Part shown: in pieces, positions 12,862 to 17,369 of the stretch
How the letters are laid out: each line of letters starts with the position of its first letter
How positions within the stretch are numbered: position 1 is the stretch's first letter
DNA from: Rhizobium sp.
GTDB lineage: Bacteria; Pseudomonadota; Alphaproteobacteria; Rhizobiales; Rhizobiaceae
Assembly (NCBI GenBank): GCA_003501385.1
Contig: DNPN01000272.1
Coordinates: 1-17,369 of the forward strand
Length of the DNA stretch: 17,369 nt
Direction: 5' to 3'
Made by a program: the position numbers and the translations under genes
Notes under the pieces: model-generated
The model's input: the letters and a program-made list of their open reading frames with translations, nothing else
What the model was told of the DNA's origin: nothing
Database searches by the model: none

Positions 12862-13923
12862 TTATTGTTGAGTTGGGCCAAAGTTCTCGCGGTATTCCGA
12901 TGGTGTCGAACCAAATTGTCTGACAAATGTCCTTCGCATCCGTTCTTCGCCCTGAAAGCCGCATTTGTCGGCGATACGCTTGATACTCAGCAGAGGATAG
13001 TCAAGCAGCATCCGTTTTGCGGTATCGACGCGCAGATTTTCGACTGCCTTGCGCGGCGTGGTGCCCGTTTTGGAAACGTAGTAGCGGACAAAGCTTCTGG
13101 TCGACATTCCCAATTGTTCAGCGAGTGTTTCGGTGGGCAAGGGCTTGTGGAGATTGTCTGATATCCAGGCATGCAGGTCCGAAAGACGCCCGTCGGGAAT
13201 TCCGGCCTGAGTTTCCAGGATTTTGCTGTACTGGGATTGGCCTCCTGTCCTTTTCAGAAAGACGACCAGTCCCCTTGCAATATCAGCGGCGAGCGTGTGT
13301 CCGAAATCCCGTTCCACGATTGCCAGCGCCAGATCAATACCAGCGGTGACGCCCGCTGATGTCCAGATGCCGCCGTCTCTGATGAAAATCGAGTCCGCAT
13401 TTACGCGTGTCTCTGGAAAATCTGCCTGTAAGCGGCTGCAATATTTCCAGTGCGTGACCGCTTGTTTTCCGCGCAGAAGGCCTGCGTGCCCCAGCAGAAA
13501 TGCCCCGATGCAGACCGAGGCAATCTCAACCTCTTGCGGCTGCGCACATAGGTAATCCCGAACTGAGGCCTGGGTTTCAGAGTCCCACACGCCAGGTCCG
13601 CCAGGGACAATGATGATCCCGCGGTCGCTGACGATCGTATCTTGCCAGGAGTTCGCCTCGATATGGACTCCCACATCGGTTTTAACCTGGCCCGCAGCTC
13701 GGGCAACAAGTTTAATCTGATAGGGCGCGACCTTGCCAATCTTGCGTCTAAGCGTGTTGGCCGCGTGAAAGACCTGCATAGGCCCTGCCAGATCAAGAAA
13801 GGTCACGTCATCATAGCAGAGAAACAAGACAGGACTGACTTGGTCTGAATTTGCGTCCAAATTGGCAGAAAAGGCGGGCATCGCGGATGTTCCAGCTGAG
13901 GTAGTATCAACTACTAAATCCAT
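12862..13923 (-). CDS. GlxA-family AraC-type transcriptional regulator (DJ-1/PfpI domain plus AraC HTH)
   Basis: Two-domain regulator of about 353 residues. The N-terminal DJ-1/PfpI-like amidotransferase-fold domain (PVLFLCYDDVTFLDLAGPMQVFHAAN, IIIVPGGPGVWDS, IASVCIGAFLLGHAGLL, in separate blocks) has the nucleophile-elbow Cys in SVCIGAF. The C-terminal AraC domain shows LAEQLGMSTRSFVRYYVSKTG and IADKCGFQGEERMRRTFVRQFGSTPSEYR. GlxA-type proteins usually activate nitrogen-compound or amine genes in response to a small molecule. The frame is open to 13989, which would overlap the divergent gene. ATG 13923 (AGGG just upstream) or ATG 13881 are more reasonable. It sits between the N-oxygenase/cupin pair and the ATP-grasp/exporter pair and most likely controls the locus, including the 65-bp divergent promoter. 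Confidence 0.88.
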   Translation of the reverse strand: MDLVVDTTSAGTSAMPAFSANLDANSDQVSPVLFLCYDDVTFLDLAGPMQVFHAANTLRRKIGKVAPYQIKLVARAAGQVKTDVGVHIEANSWQDTIVSDRGIIIVPGGPGVWDSETQASVRDYLCAQPQEVEIASVCIGAFLLGHAGLLRGKQAVTHWKYCSRLQADFPETRVNADSIFIRDGGIWTSAGVTAGIDLALAIVERDFGHTLAADIARGLVVFLKRTGGQSQYSKILETQAGIPDGRLSDLHAWISDNLHKPLPTETLAEQLGMSTRSFVRYYVSKTGTTPRKAVENLRVDTAKRMLLDYPLLSIKRIADKCGFQGEERMRRTFVRQFGSTPSEYRENFGPTQQ

Positions 13924-13988
13924 CACCCTGTAAAGGGCAATGATAAAATCGTCGCCCGATGCGGGTGATCTACGGAGAGATTTGACCA

Positions 13989-15248
13989 ATGATTGTTCAT
14001 ATGGCGCATCGCTTTTCAGCCATGGTAGACCAAGGCACCGGTATTAGAATTGGGGTCGTAGATCCTTCATCAGGCGGTTACTTCATTGCGAAACGGGTTT
14101 TGGAGCGAGGGTTTGACTGCGTTGCAATTTCATCCTCAGGAGAGCTTCGCTCTGACATTGATTTTCGGTCCACTCTACATGCCTCGACCTTCGATTTCGA
14201 CAACGAATTGACCCGCCTGGCGTTCAACGCAATCATTCCCGGAGCAGAGAGCGGTGTGCGGCTCACGGACGATCTGGCATCTCGCCTTGGTCTTGTCGGC
14301 AACAATCCCAAAACAACAAGCTGGCGTCGCAGCAAGACGGCGATGGCGAGGGCGGTCAGAGATGCGGGTATCAGCCTTTGCCGGCAAGCCCGTTGCGCAT
14401 CGCTTGACGATGCAGACGCATGGGCGGAGGATATTGGGTTTCCGATTGTGGTGAAGCCCGAAGAAAGCTCTGGAAGTGATCTTGTGCGGGTATGCAACAA
14501 CCGGCAAGAGCTTTTGCACCACGCCGGAATGATCCTCTCGGGGCAGGATAAATATGGCCAGAATACCCATGGTGTTTTGGTTCAGGAATTCATGTCTGGT
14601 GACGAATATACTGTGGATGGGGTGGTTTCTCAGGGTAAACTCACAGTGTTTGCCGTTGGGCGGTATCGAAAGATCAACCGGGATGGTGCCATCATCTACG
14701 ATAAGATCGACTTCTTCGCACCACATAGCCCAACGCTGGACACCAGAATTTTGCCCTATTGCGAGGCTGTCACGCGCGCGGTCGGGGTCAATGTCGGGCC
14801 AGTCCATATTGAAATCATGTTGACGCCGAATGGGCCGCTCCTCGTTGAGATCGCCGCCAGATCACACGGCGGGATTGGGACATCGGTGATCGACGCGCAC
14901 TTCGAGCCTTCTTTCATTGACGCGATCATCGATTCCTATCTTCCTGAACATTCTGATGGACCGGCCCTTGAGGTGTCCCAAAGAAAATCAGCGTCGATTG
15001 CATTTTTGATTGCCAATCGCTCAGGCACATTCGTTTCTGCGCCGGGAGAGTCTCGCATTAAGTCGCTACCATCTTTTGTGAGATTGAAATGGTTCGTTGC
15101 CCCTGAGGAGGACATTGCAACAACTGTCGATCTTGCAACGTGCCCGGCGTTGGTGGAGCTTGCCCATGAAGATCCAGCGGTCATCGAGGCTGATATCAGG
15201 GCGATTCGAGACATCGAGAGCTCAAACGAAATGCTGGAGATTCGGTGA
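13989..15248 (+). CDS. ATP-grasp ligase (L-amino acid ligase-like)
   Basis: 419-residue ATP-grasp enzyme of the kind that joins a carboxylate to an amine through an acyl-phosphate. The N-terminal pre-ATP-grasp domain has IRIGVVDPSSGGYFIAK (19-35) and the conserved IIPGAESGV (82-90). ATP-binding residues are K116 in RRSKTAMAR, K156 in VVKPEESSGSD, and E200 in VQEFMSGDEYTVDG. The Mg site is E275 in GPVHIEIM and E287 with R291 in LLVEIAARSHGG. The layout resembles BacD-like dipeptide ligases; DcsG of D-cycloserine synthesis is a smaller ATP-grasp relative. GGAGAG at 13974-13979 supports the ATG. The stop overlaps the exporter start (TGATG). The likely job is condensing or cyclising the product of the N-oxygenase/cupin pair; biotin-carboxylase or purine-type roles are unlikely since no partner genes are present. 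Confidence 0.88.
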   Translation: MIVHMAHRFSAMVDQGTGIRIGVVDPSSGGYFIAKRVLERGFDCVAISSSGELRSDIDFRSTLHASTFDFDNELTRLAFNAIIPGAESGVRLTDDLASRLGLVGNNPKTTSWRRSKTAMARAVRDAGISLCRQARCASLDDADAWAEDIGFPIVVKPEESSGSDLVRVCNNRQELLHHAGMILSGQDKYGQNTHGVLVQEFMSGDEYTVDGVVSQGKLTVFAVGRYRKINRDGAIIYDKIDFFAPHSPTLDTRILPYCEAVTRAVGVNVGPVHIEIMLTPNGPLLVEIAARSHGGIGTSVIDAHFEPSFIDAIIDSYLPEHSDGPALEVSQRKSASIAFLIANRSGTFVSAPGESRIKSLPSFVRLKWFVAPEEDIATTVDLATCPALVELAHEDPAVIEADIRAIRDIESSNEMLEIR

Positions 15249-16459
15249 TGATGACGACAAAAAATATCTCCTTAACCGCCTTTGTGAGCCTGTTGTCGCT
15301 GACAATGGTTGGCGAGGGTATGATTACGGTGACGCTTCTTTGGACAAGCGCAAGCATTGGACAATCGCCTTTGTTTATCGGGATTGTTTTGTTTGTGATG
15401 AATCTCGTGCCATTCATTGCCCAGTTTCTGTTCAAGCCCCTGCGCAAGGCCATTGAAGACAGTCCGGTTCGCATGATTATCGCGCCAAGAATGCTCGGTG
15501 TCGTCGCTGCCGTATTTGCGGGTATGACATTTAATGCGACCAGCGTCGGTCCTTTGATTGTGATCGCCTCCTGTCTGACATTCATTACCTTTATCAGCCA
15601 GCAATGTATTGAGACGCTGATGGGACAACTCACTGTCGCCGGTGTGCTTGACGCAAAGACGTCAGCCAGACTGTCGCAAACCGCCTTACAGACCGGCGTT
15701 TTTATTGGAAACGCATTGGCTGGCCTGGTCATAGCAAGGTTTGGCACGAGCCTCGTATTTTACGGCATTGCCGTCAGTTTTGCCAGCAGCCTCCTTCTGC
15801 TGCTCGTTGCACCTTCGCTGGGTCTGGACACACATAATAAATCGGATGGATCGACGCCCAAGACCGTCATGGCTGCTGCAACCCAACGAAACGACGTGGC
15901 TCTCTGGGTGTTGTTGATTGGCATGGGGGCACTGGCCGTCCAACTGAGTGGGTTTAATTTCTTTGTGCCTCTCATTTACGAAGGCCGTTCCGGGGATTCA
16001 GCAGCCGTTTATGGAAGCATCAGCGCTGCGGCTGGTATCGGCGCTCTCGTCGCAACCTTCCTGAGCACGGCAAATCGATGGTATCTTGCCTACGCTTCAT
16101 GCCTTGTGGTGGTGGTTGGTGATATTATGGTGGTGCAGACAACGTCTATTATCGCTGCTATTTTGTTTGCATTTGGCATTGGCTTTGGGTTCAACACATC
16201 GCGTATCGCTGTTCGGCAGGCGATTTTCGAGCGGCTTAGCAGCAAGGCAGATTCAGCCGTTTGGGGAGGTCGGGTCACACTCGCGTTCCGGGCTGTTGCC
16301 GCAGGTGCGCCGCTCTTGTTCGGCCTTCTTCTGACGGGGCAAACGATTACCAATAACAGCTGGCTGTTTACGGGCGTGGGAATTCTGGTGATGGGCATCT
16401 TGATACCGCTTTTGATGTTTGTCATTCGGCAAAAGAGCCCGGTTGCCAATCCGGCTTGA
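15248..16459 (+). CDS. MFS transporter, probable product exporter
   Basis: 403-residue major facilitator with about 10-12 hydrophobic segments in two halves joined by a hydrophilic stretch near residues 190-213 (LDTHNKSDGSTPKTVMAAATQRND, read in parts). The segment between TM2 and TM3 (FKPLRKAIEDSPVRMII) occupies the place of the MFS loop-A motif. It starts at ATG 15248, overlapping the ATP-grasp stop, with GGAG 9 bases upstream; the adjacent ATG at 15251 or GTG at 15245 are alternatives. Translational coupling to a biosynthetic ligase fits an efflux pump that exports, and gives resistance to, the locus product. Import of a precursor cannot be excluded. An intrinsic terminator follows 45 bp downstream. 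Confidence 0.9.
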   Translation: MMTTKNISLTAFVSLLSLTMVGEGMITVTLLWTSASIGQSPLFIGIVLFVMNLVPFIAQFLFKPLRKAIEDSPVRMIIAPRMLGVVAAVFAGMTFNATSVGPLIVIASCLTFITFISQQCIETLMGQLTVAGVLDAKTSARLSQTALQTGVFIGNALAGLVIARFGTSLVFYGIAVSFASSLLLLLVAPSLGLDTHNKSDGSTPKTVMAAATQRNDVALWVLLIGMGALAVQLSGFNFFVPLIYEGRSGDSAAVYGSISAAAGIGALVATFLSTANRWYLAYASCLVVVVGDIMVVQTTSIIAAILFAFGIGFGFNTSRIAVRQAIFERLSSKADSAVWGGRVTLAFRAVAAGAPLLFGLLLTGQTITNNSWLFTGVGILVMGILIPLLMFVIRQKSPVANPA

Positions 16460-16503
16460 AGGCCTTGGGTTTCTCAGGACAAACTGCAATCCGGCTTTCG
16501 TGA

Positions 16504-16546
16504 AAAGACGAAGATCCATTGAAAGTGGCTCTTCGTCTTTCTTTTT
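16504..16546 (+). terminator. Intrinsic terminator after the MFS gene
   Basis: AAAGACGAAGA (16504-16514) pairs perfectly with TCTTCGTCTTT (16530-16540), followed by CTTTTT up to 16546. It ends the ATP-grasp/MFS transcript. Confidence 0.85.
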
Positions 16547-16554
16547 AAATTGAT

Positions 16555-17151
16555 TTTTTCAAGCAAAGGTTGTATTTGAATGCCCAACAGTGCGACAATC
16601 ACGGCACCAGTGGAGCGATAAAGATTGGCTTTGACACCGACTTGCGCAGAGCCACGAGGAAGTGTGATACACTTGTGCCAGGTGTGCCTTCCTGCTTTGA
16701 GAGTTCGAGCAATGTCAGGGTCAAGGGCGATATTGTGACGGATCCGGTCGCAATGGCAACAGCCACTGGCAGTGCAGCTTCCCCACCATAGACGCTGATC
16801 AGCAATGGCAGGCCGATCGAAGCAAAATTCGGGAAAGCCACGGTCAGTGTCAGCACTGCACCGTCCGCCTGAGAGAGTTTAACAATTTTATATTGGATGA
16901 TCGCCATTGCGATGAAGATGAAGAGCAGCGAAACCGTAAGCACGATCATAAGGGACACGTTTTGAATGATCACTTCGCGGGGGTGTCCGGGCAATGGTTG
17001 TGAACAGCGCAGCCGGTAGCGCAAACATCATCAATGTATTGATGAGCGATGTGATGTCTGTGTTGTCCACCATTTTGCGGTTGCCGGCGAAATAGCCGAG
17101 CAGCATGGTGAAGAAGACAGGCACGAGAGCCGAGGCTATGGTCATAAACAT
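16555..17151 (-). pseudogene. Decayed AEC-family (auxin efflux carrier) permease
   Basis: The start region is good: ATG 17151 with GAAAGGT upstream encodes MFMTIASALVPVFFTMLLGYFAG, typical of AEC-family permeases. At a run of five C on the minus strand (16979-16983) the frame shifts, and the protein continues in another frame as REVIIQNVSLMIVLTVSLL, then AFPNFASIGLPLLISVYG and SKPIFIAPL, which are AEC hallmarks. A TGA at 16601-16599 follows, but similarity goes on in a third frame as GAVIVALLGIQIQPLLEK to about 16555. AEC proteins are usually about 310 residues; here only about 200 are recoverable and the C-terminal half is gone, replaced by the exporter's terminator region. A sequencing error could explain one homopolymer shift but not the truncation. 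Confidence 0.85.
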
Positions 17152-17192
17152 AGCAATACCTTTCCCTGTCCGACGGGGTGACCGACGGACGT

Positions 17193-17296
17193 TAGAGTCT
17201 GTCAGGTTCAGATTGAACCAGACAGACTCTAAACTCTCTTGTTTTCGTTTGTCTTTTCGGGAAAACCGGGTTCCACTTTTCCCTGACAAACTCTAA
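17193..17296 (-). repeat. 104-bp palindromic intergenic repeat, copy 2 (inverted)
   Basis: Its reverse complement nearly matches 12615-12717 over the full length, including the TTTGTCAGGGAAAAGTGGAA start and the GTCTGTCTGGTTCAATCTGA block. Differences are scattered substitutions and a small change in the middle. It lies 41 bp upstream of the AEC pseudogene start. Confidence 0.85.
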
Positions 17297-17305
17297 AGCA
17301 TGTCG

Positions 17306-17329
17306 CGTTTTATTGTCCTCAATAAAACG
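17306..17329. repeat. Perfect 10-bp hairpin at the right edge
   Basis: CGTTTTATTG (17306-17315) and CAATAAAACG (17320-17329) are perfect arms around TCCT. GCATGT and ACATGC lie outside them. It looks like another short extragenic palindrome next to repeat copy 2; nothing coding is seen from 17297 to the end. Confidence 0.6.
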
Positions 17330-17369
17330 ATAACGTACATGCGGCTAAATAAGAACTCAAGCCTGATGA

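Noticed and set aside
12614..12964. Similar open frames over both 104-bp repeats (here and at 17105-17296) with a shared LNQTDS...FRENR sequence
   Set aside because: The shared peptide is only the translation of the repeat, not a gene family.
11536..16459. A D-cycloserine biosynthetic cluster
   Set aside because: Only the YqcI/YcgG and ATP-grasp types are in common. The hydroxyarginase, serine acetyltransferase, synthase and racemase genes of that pathway are absent.
1..17369. tRNA, rRNA, CRISPR array, phage or toxin-antitoxin genes
   Set aside because: I looked for cloverleaf ends, regularly spaced repeats and typical small paired genes and saw none.

Overview
The window looks like chromosome or chromid DNA from an alphaproteobacterium of the order Rhizobiales, most likely the Ochrobactrum/Brucella group. 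The reasons are the protein types, the family of short palindromic intergenic repeats, and a multi-hairpin small RNA with CTCCTCCC loops of a kind known from alphaproteobacteria. The genus is an inference; no rRNA or other marker gene is present.

Positions 1-98 carry what looks like the terminal end of an IS5-like insertion sequence running off the left edge. Positions 99-10103 hold an amino-acid or cyclic-amide catabolic cluster. On the minus strand are a D-amino-acid transaminase-like gene and pxpA. Divergent from them on the plus strand are pxpB, pxpC, a GntR/FCD regulator, a D-2-hydroxyacid dehydrogenase and an M20 allantoate/N-carbamoyl amidohydrolase. These five are chained by four ATGA start/stop overlaps. 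A second GntR/FCD regulator, a metal-site-degenerate M24 (creatinase-like) protein and a VOC protein follow. A second M24 protein faces them on the minus strand. The 5-oxoprolinase subunits point to opening of a pyroglutamate-like lactam. The other enzymes would deal with ureido, D-amino-acid and 2-hydroxy-acid intermediates. The substrate is not known. Three copies of an imperfect FadR-type operator (core TTGGTATACTGAA) lie in the pxpA/pxpB divergent gap and upstream of the second M24 gene, suggesting one small regulon.

Positions 10104-11535 are a 1.4 kb region with no convincing protein gene. It holds two of the operator copies, two large inverted repeats and a predicted small RNA of about 155 nt built from four consecutive stem-loops, each presenting CTCCTCCC (an anti-Shine-Dalgarno sequence). 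The last stem-loop is an intrinsic terminator.

Positions 11536-16459 look like a compact specialised-metabolite locus: a YqcI/YcgG-family protein (the family I associate with the heme-dependent arginine N-hydroxylase DcsA), a one-domain cupin, a divergent GlxA-type AraC regulator, an ATP-grasp amino-acid-ligase-like enzyme and an MFS exporter. The logic would be N-oxidation, cupin-catalysed rearrangement, ATP-dependent condensation and export. This is the best candidate for an undescribed system here. The second half of the locus is bracketed by two inverted copies of a 104-bp palindromic repeat (12615-12717 and 17193-17296). Between the exporter and the second copy lies a decayed auxin-efflux-carrier (AEC) family permease gene with frameshifts and a missing 3' half.
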